From Vespula vulgaris (Eukaryota; Arthropoda; Insecta; Hymenoptera; Vespidae): a stretch of 64,000 bases of DNA. Below are positions 49,901 through 57,379 of this stretch, one piece after another; positions within the stretch are counted from its first letter, which is position 1, and each line of letters begins with the position of its first letter. The notes below the pieces were generated by a model. The model was not told the origin of the DNA, made no database searches, and was given only the letters and a program-made list of their open reading frames with translations. A program made the position numbers and the translations under genes. The stretch lies in assembly GCF_905475345.1 (NCBI RefSeq), contig NC_066589.1, positions 1,620,501-1,684,500 of the forward strand, given 5' to 3'.

Positions 49901-51334
49901 TCTGGCAACAAGAAATCCTTTTATTGTTGGTCTTGAAATCTCTCTTGGATTCAATCTCGCTTGTAAAGACCACCGCGAAAAGCAATTATCGGCAGTTTGG
50001 CTTTTCGAGCTTTTATGTGTACCTAACAACGGCGTAGGAGCGAGTGGTTGTTCCGCTTATCTTCATTACATGAGCACGCGCCTAACTAAACAAAGTTCAA
50101 AAAAGAGACCGTTTACCTTTCACCCGTCGATCGTCCTTTTATTGACATTTGACGAATACGAATTCGAACGACTTTACGTAACTTTATTTATCGTCTATAC
50201 GCTTCACACAAGTAGAACATTTTTAAGACGACGTAAACTATTTTACTACAAGTCCGATGCAATCGAGAGCTACTCAAATTGTCTTTATTAATCGTTATCG
50301 ACGATCTAACGTCTAACGATTTGTTGCATACGACACGCACGATAAGCATTTATATCGAATCATAAACGAACAGGTTGTTAAAAAGATATATGATATATCA
50401 GTACGATTAATATTTCGAAAGGTTAAGAAAGTATAATAATAATATAAAAATAATAATAATCTTTACCTAGTCCACCCTTCATGGATCCTCGTCTTCTCGG
50501 ACTAGACAATAAAGTGACTTCGGTCTCAGCATCACCGATCTCCGTAAGATCACTGGTCGATCTTCTCGCCATGTTTTTCTCTTTTCTGTCATTTCCGGTG
50601 GTATCAACAGAAGTTCCTTCGCAACACCGAGTAGCCTCGTTCAAACATCCTTGGCTACGATTCAAGTAGCCACCCATCTTACTCGCGCGAGTTTTCTCGT
50701 TCATCGAACAATTTCGATCAACGTTCTCGTCTTGAGTACCAAAGCTTCCATCCTTACATCTCAATTCAGAATCCGTGTGTTTGGGACTGTCATGAGACGA
50801 CGACGATGTTGGAGTCACTATTGTCGGTGATATTGGACTTTTTGGTCCGCCCAAACCAAAAGACGAATTTCTTCGACGGTCGACCATATTCGGACTTTTC
50901 GGTACAAAATTCGAAGTAGTTGCCGTTCTATTGGCGGATATAATCGTATTATTACTCGACGATGATATCAAATTTTTATCACAGAATTTAAATATCGGTG
51001 ATTTCCTTCCGGACGAATGAAGCGTAGTATCGCTGCTGTTAGGACTTTTCTGATTTTTATTTATTGAATAATAAGATGGACTTCGCGAGGAGCCACGTTG
51101 TTGTTCGGTATCCATGTTACGTGCGAACGTGTCAAAGTCGAAATTCGTGTTCGGTGTTTCCGGATAATATTCAGCTGGGAATTCAAAAACTAGAGGAGTA
51201 CTCGGTGTCTTCGTAACCGACAACTGACTAGGACTTCTTTGTCCTGAGATCGGGATACGCGGCAACTGAGGCAGCTGACGTGGACTCCTTGGGGATTTCG
51301 AATGGATCGATGATTCTGGACTATTCGTTGCCAT
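14319..51334 (-). CDS. RGK-family (Rad/Rem/Gem/Kir) small GTPase, seven coding exons over 37 kb
   Basis: RGK proteins are Ras-like GTPases that suppress voltage-gated calcium channels and act on the cytoskeleton. The exons are 50467-51334, 48544-48687, 41342-41519, 25066-25268, 16942-17033, 15945-16137 and 14319-14596. All six junctions close in frame and give 651 aa. Residues 1-289 form a Ser/Pro-rich tail with many SP sites and basic phospho-sites (RRSTSDL, RRRGS). The GTPase core follows: G1 GDSGVGKT (438-445), a G3 region with DHPH (488-491) instead of DxxG, G4 NKSD (546-549) and G5 ETSS (574-577). The protein ends in KSKSCENLHVL (641-651), the conserved RGK C-terminus, with no CaaX box. 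The start is the first in-frame ATG (AAAAATGG context). Insects have several RGK genes, and I do not assign which one this is. Confidence 0.9.
14597..15944 (-). other. RGK intron 6
   Basis: No coding evidence. It contains a perfect 11 bp inverted repeat at 14869-14894. Confidence 0.7.
14869..14894. repeat. Perfect inverted repeat in RGK intron 6
   Basis: AGTTCGAATTC and GAATTCGAACT flank a CATA loop. The 11 bp arms are perfect. Confidence 0.85.
15945..16137 (-). CDS. RGK coding exon 6 (G4 motif)
   Basis: The exon encodes VENSLSTYEPHACIVVYSI and onward to RSVIVVGNKSDLARSRTILSN. VVGNKSDL is the guanine-specificity G4 motif. The acceptor is GAGGCAG and the donor G|GTGAGA. Confidence 0.9.
16138..16941 (-). 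other. RGK intron 5
   Basis: About 800 bp of A+T-rich sequence; nothing else seen. Confidence 0.7.
16942..17033 (-). CDS. RGK coding exon 5 (switch region)
   Basis: Ninety-two bases encode DEFGEKTVSILLDEEESEM and then IFIDHPHIEMS. DHPH stands where Ras has DxxG, in keeping with the non-canonical switch II of RGK proteins. The donor is GTGAGT. Confidence 0.9.
17233..17307. repeat. (TA)n plus (GTATAT)n microsatellite
   Basis: About 40 bp of TA passes into hexamer units GTATAT. Confidence 0.95.
19969..20008. repeat. (TA)n microsatellite
   Basis: Nearly pure TA units; a second, shorter tract lies at 19738-19762. Confidence 0.9.
23611..23655. repeat. (TA)n microsatellite
   Basis: About 22 uninterrupted AT units. 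Confidence 0.95.
25066..25268 (-). CDS. RGK coding exon 4 (P-loop)
   Basis: After an AATTTCAG acceptor the exon opens NSNISGERSPF and carries the nucleotide-binding P-loop RVVLLGDSGVGKTALVSQF, followed by MTSEYMNTYDASL. The donor G|GTAATT is in phase 1. Confidence 0.9.
26514..26561. repeat. Poly(A) run of 48 bases
   Basis: Uninterrupted adenines on the plus strand. No retroposon body was recognised on its 5' side. Confidence 0.95.
28217..28268. repeat. (CT)n microsatellite
   Basis: About 25 TC units; a second tract of the same kind lies at about 28542-28568. Confidence 0.95.
28496..28531 (+). promoter_or_regulatory. Possible TATA-type promoter in RGK intron 3
   Basis: GATTGG (CCAAT-like) is followed about 25 bp on by TATATATAAA, with a (CT)n tract downstream. 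No transcript or ORF was recognised after it, so this may be chance. Confidence 0.15.
32408..32520. repeat. Two (GA)n blocks
   Basis: GA repeats at about 32408-32460 and again at about 32496-32520, separated by an A-rich spacer. Confidence 0.9.
32521..32739 (+). CDS. Unrecognised ORF next to a (GA)n tract, doubtful exon
   Basis: The part of the frame beyond the repeat reads SQRNEKMRKDFVNVSDKK and continues to SERTNSTESK before TAG. It is basic, Asn/Ser-rich and not low in complexity. No matching splice phase to the exon at 33586 was found, because it ends in a stop. It could be a terminal exon of something else or chance. Confidence 0.15.
   Translation, partial: SQRNEKMRKDFVNVSDKKIRNRNLLVQKRNVNRNPSGALKKLNSDCVENLRVDYNLVRKDSTSERTNSTESK
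33586..34916 (+). CDS. Candidate nested two-exon gene inside RGK intron 3, unrecognised
   Basis: An ATG in strong context (ATCATGG) starts MEVAK and runs into a consensus donor, AAAG|GTAAGA, after 33601. An acceptor with a good tract, GATTTTTCAG, precedes 34711. Joining them gives a 73 aa protein: MEVAKANDTASS, a Ser/Thr/Val-rich middle (SVKTLQSTQSVQTKSV) and an acidic end (EYEESVEYTDE) before TAA. The exons are distinctly richer in G+C than the intron around them. A second open frame overlaps the end (34850-35060), so the true 3' structure may differ. I do not recognise the family. Confidence 0.35.
34264..34500. repeat. Diverged tandem duplication, unit about 125 bp
   Basis: TTACAGCTTGTTT at 34265 recurs at 34390. 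Shared blocks follow in the same order (ATAATCGATTAACAGATAATA, then CTTTAATCGTATT and AAATAC). It lies directly upstream of the candidate exon at 34711. Confidence 0.75.
34577..34633. repeat. (TAA)n/(CAA)n microsatellite
   Basis: Triplet units AATAAC and ATAATA; the minus strand reads as poly-Ile or poly-Leu. Confidence 0.95.
34850..35060 (+). CDS. Second coding-like frame overlapping the nested candidate
   Basis: In the frame one base after the EYTDE frame, the sequence is open from about 34850 and reads MNNHLTAKSQSPRKTKW followed by TQNVVEAKVLRRAKLFDGLL. Base composition is exon-like. It could be an alternative exon, a continuation after a missed splice, or the product of an indel. Confidence 0.25.
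35458..35640 (+). CDS. G+C-rich island with (AAG)n tract, possible exon
   Basis: ATG at 35458 starts MPVAIEDVCVKEKDK, then the frame enters an (AAG)n tract (about 35500-35550). After it all three frames stay open for 70 bp or more in sequence that is about half G+C, very unlike the intron. Which frame is used, if any, is not clear. Confidence 0.2.
37298..37323 (+). mobile_element. Solo mariner-like terminal inverted repeat
   Basis: After a TA dinucleotide, TTGGGTTGATGTAAAAGTCC followed by GTCCCA resembles the 5' end of mariner elements (TTGGGTTG, then AAGT). No transposase and no partner repeat were found, so this is at most a fragment. Confidence 0.35.
38321..38388. repeat. (CAAA)n tetranucleotide microsatellite
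   Basis: About 13 AAAC units with a few GACA variants. The minus strand reads CLFV repeats, an artefact of the unit length. Confidence 0.95.
41342..41519 (-). CDS. RGK coding exon 3
   Basis: The acceptor is CATTCCAG. The exon encodes PDHIRPRVHSLPEKAYNPRA and more, ending NTSVNSS with a split Arg codon at AG|GTAAGT. It is basic and Ser-rich and precedes the G domain. Confidence 0.85.
41836..41866 (-). other. tRNA-like B-box relic
   Basis: The minus strand reads TAGGTTCGAGACCCACC, close to a T-arm/B-box. No A-box or cloverleaf is present upstream, so this is a relic or chance. Confidence 0.2.
43358..43720. other. Unexplained ORF island in RGK intron 2
   Basis: The minus strand is open for about 120 codons (for example SKGTISFTPMAKFFDRIL). 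The plus strand is open over the same bases with one TGA (SEGSPFPLVIAFPERVAKH, then after the stop YDDALLEREDVVALS). G+C is clearly higher than on either side, with sharp borders to A+T-rich DNA. I recognise no family. Decayed insertion, processed pseudogene and chance are all possible. Confidence 0.3.
43747..43772. repeat. (TA)n(GT)n microsatellite
   Basis: A short TA run followed by about ten GT units. Confidence 0.9.
43880..43919. repeat. (TA)n microsatellite
   Basis: About twenty TA units. Confidence 0.95.
46354..46483. mobile_element. 130 bp hairpin element with terminal inverted repeats, MITE-like
   Basis: The left end TAATCCTACTTTATTGCGAT is matched, inverted, by the right end (ATCGTAATAAAGTAGGATTA) with one mismatch over 20 bp. 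The match continues to TTATC on the left and GATAA on the right. TTGACAA occurs just outside on both sides (46346-46352 and 46490-46496). A second, inner inverted repeat is CTACTAC with GTAGTAG. It has no coding capacity. Confidence 0.55.
47620..47635. promoter_or_regulatory. Perfect 16 bp palindrome
   Basis: GCTGAACATGTTCAGC is self-complementary throughout. The inner GAACATGTTC fits the p53-family half-site pattern RRRCWWGYYY. GTGGTAACCAC, another perfect palindrome, lies about 80 bp to the left. Confidence 0.3.
48544..48687 (-). CDS. RGK coding exon 2
   Basis: A GTTGCAG acceptor opens YLASRRGSRDSQC, which runs on to RRTSNFLELP. Both end codons are split (Ala and Val). The donor is CCAG|GTATGT. 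Confidence 0.85.
48688..50466 (-). other. RGK intron 1
   Basis: No exon seen; A+T-rich, with an A-rich run at about 49670-49870. Confidence 0.65.
50467..51334 (-). CDS. RGK coding exon 1 (Ser/Pro-rich N-terminal extension)
   Basis: The exon encodes 289 residues from MATNSPESS and ends in phase 1 at CTAG|GTAAAG. It repeats short SP modules (KSPRSPRQLP, RSPSQL, RSPSYY, KSPNSS, KSPIFK, KSPNMV, KSPISP, DSPKHT, SSPRRRGS). It looks disordered and heavily phosphorylatable. No stop interrupts the frame for 50 codons upstream, but no ATG is present there either. Confidence 0.9.
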
Positions 51335-53900
51335 TTTTTCTGCGACTTGTCTGTATATATTTATCGTTTCTTTATTATTCCTTCTTCTATCTTTCGTAAA
51401 TAATTTCCTCCTTAGATTTACTCTCCTTTCTTGATCCTTAACATGAAAAGTTTTTTCTATCGTATCTCCTTGTTTTCCTTTCAACGATTCCTCTTCCGAT
51501 CGTCCTCGTCGTCGTCCTCGTCGTCCTCGATAATAACAAACTCGATCTCTACGAATACGAATTTCTATTACTATGATGTTTTTATAATTCTCTTTCTCTG
51601 TCTTTCTTCTCTTTCTCTTTCTTTCTCAAGTGTCATATCAAATATTCTTTATACCAATTCACGATCCAATTTACTTAACACTCCACGTGTTTATTTTATA
51701 AAGTAATTGCGAAAGAGAGCAATCCAGTAATTATAAAAATCGTCAAATACTCTAGACATACAAACGACGTTTCAAAGAAAACTCATCGAGCCTCGATAAT
51801 GCGAAAATACAAGTCATTGTTTCTTTCAACGAGTCTAATGCAAAAGGGATGGGTATACATTACGCTGGTTTCTATTACTTTGCATGATAATGTGAAAGAA
51901 AACCCACCCTTCGTTGAGAAAGTGAGAAAGAGAGAAAGGAGATCTTTTGAAATGAATGTTCGAGACTTATGGAAGGTGAAATATACGAGAGAAAGCTCTT
52001 TTGGGACACCGATACGAAGGACAATGGAAAATATGCTTCGAAATTGATTTACCCAGTGATGATATCAGAAACTTTACGAGTTTAACAAAATTTACACGAT
52101 AACGGTCTCCAACGTGCATTATAGTTTATTGATTATTTATCGATTACACGTAATTCTTGTAACGAAATATAAAAAGAACGTAAACAATTTAAAAAGAACA
52201 GAAAAGAAAAAGAAAATATCGTCTAGTTGTTTAGTCAATTACCAAAGCATATGCTCCGAACGATAGTTCGTCGAATACTAAGCATGACGCTACGCTTTCA
52301 ATAATATAAATTCGAGATAAACAAGATCGGTGTAAACAAACGAATGAAAAGTCTTCTATCGAAAGACGTATACGAGATCACCGCCTACGAAGCACGATTG
52401 AGTACTTTGGTACTTGTTATAATTACATTTTTCTATATACTATAATTATAATGTCCCCGAAACAACTGGGTAATGTTTTAAGTTTGGATATCAACAAATC
52501 AAAACGATACAAAAGAATACAAGAAAGTTCGTATAAATGTAGTGTGTCCTATTTGACTTTGTTTTCGTCTTATAACAGACTTGACTTTCAACAAATGTTG
52601 TTTGTTTACTTTCATAAGAGATGTTCGAAATGATCTGAATCAATACATTCAGACAAATTCTAAACCCAAACCTAAAGACGTTTTATCAATGACTATCTTT
52701 ATAAATGACTTACTCTTTTCATATATCCAGATGTTGCTCGGATTTGCTGGAAATTCCCTTTAATTCTTTCAATACAGTTTCCATCTAACGAGAAAATTAT
52801 TTGCTATACGTAATATTCGCTATAATACGGAAACAAAATTACGAAGGATATATTTCCAGACGAACATTTTTTTGTTTTGTTTATTGTTTAAATACATTCA
52901 TTAGAAATGATTCATAAAATATTTTCCACTTATCTTCGAACAACACGTATGTATCATGAAATATTGTTCAGACTCGTTTCACTATTTATTCTAGTTTAAC
53001 ATTTTACGTTTTAGACGGGGTATTTCGTAACGGGCCATTTGTAAAATATAACAATGATATATGTGCATGTGTGTGTGTAAAACAATGATTATTTAACGCA
53101 GGAAATCTAACATATACGTAACAAAAATTACATTTACGTAGATACGCATGTACGTAACATAAGATACACATAAAATATTCGCAAAAGGAGCTTCGCAAGA
53201 ACGATGAAAAAAAGAACAAGAAAGGCAATCAAATAAAATCTATGTACATATATCGTAAACTTACCGAATATGCTGTGCAACGACCAACCAACTAGTTAAC
53301 CTGTTGATCGTGGAGAGACCCAAGACTGCACCGGTAATTCATGTCTACTTCGTTTAACCCCGTCAAACGGAAATAATTTCGTAGGAAACGAAGAAGGATG
53401 ATCTCTCTACTTGGTATCTAGAAAATGAGAAAGAAAAAAAAAATAAAACGAAACGAACGGAAAACAAGATGCACGAAAAGAAGAAAAAAGCGAAGAGAAA
53501 AATCATGGAAAGTAAAAACCAAAAAGGAAGAACAAGAACAAGAACAAGAACAAAGAGGAGGAGGAGAAAAGTAAAGAAAAGAACAGAAAAGAACAGAAAA
53601 AGGAAAGAAAAGAAAAGTGGAAAATAGGAGGAGAAATGAAGAAAAAAATTCAGAGGAAAAGGAAGAAGAGGGAGGAAGAGGGATGATAAAGATAACGTAT
53701 CGAGAAGCGAACTTTCGATATTTACTAGTATCGAATCGAGATGTATAGAACACGAGAGAAAGCGTGACTACCTGCCTCGTCGATGGCCCGCACGCTACTG
53801 AGGGGGTAGAACGCGTATATAAGTCACCCTCGCTCTCTTCCTCATCGCATCCCTACCTCTCTCTCTTTCTATCTATCTATCTGTCTATCTCTCTCTTTCT
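51335..53900 (-). promoter_or_regulatory. Probable RGK 5' leader exons and promoter region
   Basis: An acceptor-like ATATATACAG ends about 15 bp upstream of the RGK start codon. Consensus donors on the minus strand occur at TTCG|GTAAGT (about 53265) and GCAG|GTAGTC (about 53768), both next to G+C-richer sequence. They suggest one or two untranslated exons with transcription starting near 53.8 kb. The GA-rich minus strand at 53860-53957 could bind GAGA factor. Confidence 0.35.
53816..53823 (+). promoter_or_regulatory. Consensus TATA box on the plus strand
   Basis: TATATAAG fits TATAWAAR, with TCATC 28 bp downstream as a weak initiator. No plus-strand gene starts nearby; the next is at 57115. 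Confidence 0.3.
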
Positions 53901-53957
53901 CTCTCTCTCTCTCTCTTTCTCTCTCTGTTTCTCTTTCTCTCTTTCTTTCTCTCTCGT
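53860..53957. repeat. (CT)n/(CTAT)n-rich tract
   Basis: CTAT units followed by CTCTCT and CTTT repeats. Confidence 0.9.
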
Positions 53958-53959
53958 TC

Positions 53960-56900
53960 TCATTGCTTGTATACCTTTCTCGGATTCATTTCAAACTACC
54001 AACTTTTTGTTTTGTTTTTGTACCTTTTTTTTCCTCTTTCTTCCATTCGACCTGTTACGACCTGTTTCATACCAAATAATTCGAACCTACAGGATGACTA
54101 TCCACAAATTACATATGTTCTCTATCTCTGTCTTATTCTACGCACTAAAAACACCCAAGATTCATTTCTCTTTCGTACGTAATTTTGATATATTTTGAAA
54201 TATGACTAAGTAGATTAAATAAACTAAATATGTTTTCGATCAAGTGTCGATTTCTCGATCGCGTATATCGTCAAGCATTTCTTTTAAGAATATATTGAAT
54301 GAGAATTATGATTTTTATGCGATACGAAACGAAAAAGTGTGTTATTAAGATCGTACTCTTAATTTACGAGTAACAAAGAAAACAGGATTAAATCTAAAAG
54401 ATTTGTTTCATTAATATTTATTATAATTAGTATTAATATTATTAATACTATTAATACTAATTCCAATGAATTTAAAAAAATGTCAGTAATTAGAAAGAAA
54501 GTCATAAAAAATACACACGCGCACGCGCGCACGGAGTAACGTTTATTAAAGATTGAAAATTATTTTATAATTTAGCTAAGAATTAAGATCTAGCTAAAAT
54601 CTAACTAAGATCTAATTAAGATCAATGAAGATAATCGCATGTTGGATTCTCGAAGTTATTTTTGGTTGCAATATCGAACGAGAAATGTTAATAAGTTTAT
54701 AATTAATCGTATGTACTGTGATAATTTAAATCGATGCTCGACATCATCGAGATATAATAAAAGAAAATAGACCTATAAATCGAACGAAGTAATCATAACT
54801 TCGAAAATGCGAAGTTAAAGTATTTACTTATTCACTTACGTGCTCTCTAAAAGCTTTTACACGCTCATCGACGTAAGACGTAAGACGTAAAACATGAGAA
54901 TTTCATTTTTACAAAATTTTCCATCGCTAAAACTTATGCTGTTTTCTTGTCGTGAAAAAATCTCTAAGGAAATATAGTTGACTCTGATCAGTGGATTTCT
55001 TTACATATATTACGTCAAAACGTATGTAAAGGACTCAATACTCGTTCGTTACTTAATCCAATGTGAAATCAAACGAAGAACATTAAAGTAAAAAAAAAAA
55101 AAAATATTTCTGAAAGAGAAGAGAATGCAGAGTGCTACTTAATCGGATAAGTGGATCACGTGGATAATGTAATCGACAAACGATAACCAATATTCGTGAA
55201 GGAGCAAAAAGAATTCAAAAGATGAGAAAAAGAGAGAGAGAAGTTAGAAGAATATAATGGACGAGATAAAGAAAATTTGCGACAAAGTGAAAGAGATGAA
55301 AGAGAAAGAGAGAGAAAGAAGTATGAGTGAGAAAATAAGGATGTTTAAGAGAGAAAGATGATTTTTTTCAGGAAAATCTTTTTAACAATTTCATTATGTC
55401 TTTCTTAATATGTTTACAAGATTGAAAATTACTAAAATTCTTTCAATAAACTTGTAAAGGTTAATGTACGAACTTTTCAGAGAATAGTAAATGTAAAATT
55501 CGAATAAACTATTTTTTCAGTGTTTAATTCCCGCGAAAACTATTTAATTGCGAAACAAGAACGACTACGAATGTAACCGCATTAAACCGAAAAATACAAC
55601 ATAAAACTAAGTAAAACTCGGGAGGAAGAGTTATTTATTTTCTTTTCGTTCGAAGTTCGAAAAGTTAGAAGTTCCAAAGCAAATTGAAATAACATATTAA
55701 TCTGTTTTTATCATTAAACTTCGTCCAAAAATAATATCTTCGATGAGTTCTTGAATATGATGGAATTGACGAACAATTTAATTAAGTACTTATCTTGAGC
55801 ACAAAAGAATTTCTTTTTTCTTTTTATTTATAAATCTTGAGTCTATTTAAAAAGCCAGATAGCTTTTTAAAGCTCTATAATACAATTTTTTGATTAGGAA
55901 GAAACATATATATGTATATTTTTTTATCCTCGCGATACTACTTCCATCTCTTCGTACATTTTCGAAACATTAACTAATCCTCCCGGTTCGTTTGATAAAA
56001 CGTTAAATAGATAAGCGTTGCTAGAGTTAAAATGGTAAACAAACGTTATTATTTATTACAAAGTAACTCAGGAATATATCGAATAAAATAGTATATCTAA
56101 AGTTTCTATAAATTTCTAGCGGTATCAGAAAATAGAAATAGTAAAACACGCAACAGATAGACATTCGATAACGATATGTCTTATCTACTGACAATTCGAA
56201 CTATTCATATTGTGAAAATAAAAATGAAAAAAGAAAATTAGTAATAATGATAATAACAATAATAATAATAATAATAATAAAAAGATCGAAAACATAAATA
56301 TGAATAACAAATAATTGGATCAAATACTGTTTTAACATATTAATAATGATTTCTTAAAGGATAACTCTTATCTATCGATAACGTGAAATTATCACTATTC
56401 ACATTACCGTTGACATTACTGTCCCTTTTGTAAGATTACATTTTCTGGACAGTTCATCTCTTTCTACATTATATAACATTTCAAATGATTAAATGCGTTT
56501 CAATGTGCATATACGTTTCATGTACGTGTATTACTAATAACTGACTTATCTCTCATCTAGCAAAACAGTATCATACGATAAGTATAATACAGTATCATAC
56601 GTTAACAGTATTAATACGAAATATATTTAATCATCTTTAAAACGTCGATACAGGGCTAGAATTGAAATGAAAAATACATCGATCGTCATGGAAAATATAA
56701 ATATTCGTTATAATTTGTTAATTAAAAATATATTTGAAATTATATTTAAATGTCAAGATCCATAGTATTAAATTTCATTTAAATCGATATATCGATCCGT
56801 AGTCCCACAGAACGTTAACATTAAAATATTATAAAATATTGATTATTATAAAAAAGATTATAAACTCTTTATTATTTTTAATTGGTTAGAAAATAAAGGA

Positions 56901-57114
56901 AGTAAAAGAATGCTTGACAGATAGATGAATAAATAACGAGAGTGGGGATAGATAGCCAAGGTTTCAACATCAATAAGAGTAGACATTCTGTTAGTCGCAG
57001 TAGCGATCTTCATCGGACAAGTCCGTGCGTCTACTTTACTCGATAATCAATTAGAAGAATTTTACAAGTATTCTTTTTTCGGAATCGACGTTTTATTAAT
57101 CGTTAAGAGTAAAA
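53960..57114. other. Intergenic stretch between the RGK and arrestin genes
   Basis: No supportable gene. A short CG-alternating run (ACACGCGCACGCGCGCACGG) lies near 54515. Short direct repeats of AAGATCTA type lie near 54580-54625. The promoter of the first arrestin gene occupies the last 180 bp. Confidence 0.6.
56942..57010 (+). promoter_or_regulatory. Promoter of arrestin gene 1, shared with gene 2
   Basis: GTGGGGATAGATAGCC is followed 49 bp later by TTAGTCGCAGTAGCGATCTT and then CATC. The second gene has the same two blocks 47 bp apart, so they are conserved above their surroundings. TTAGTC may mark the transcription start. Confidence 0.5.
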
Positions 57115-57229
57115 ATGTCACCAAGAACATTTATTGTTAAATACGATCGACCTAATGCTACTTACGTACCAGGAGAAAATATAACCGGTTGTGTTATCAT
57201 CATATTGAACGAGAGCAAAAGTGTTCGAG
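57115..57229 (+). CDS. Arrestin gene 1 exon 1
   Basis: MSPRTFIVKYDRPNATY to LNESKSVR, 38 codons plus one base; donor GAG|GTAAAA. Confidence 0.9.
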
Positions 57230-57329
57230 GTAAAAATATCTTACAAAATTAACAAACGCGCGTCTAATTTTAAATAAGTACAAATAAAGAAAGGAAACGA
57301 TTATCTATCGATCTTTTCGTTCCTTATTG

Positions 57330-57379
<50 letters not shown>

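Noticed and set aside
49670..50029. 119-codon minus-strand ORF
   Set aside because: It is rich in Phe/Leu/Ile from an A-rich plus strand, has no splice signals, and lies in RGK intron 1 where the flanking exons already join in frame.
53764..54198. 144-codon plus-strand ORF
   Set aside because: Most of it encodes Leu/Ser from the (CT)n tract and the rest has no recognisable domain.
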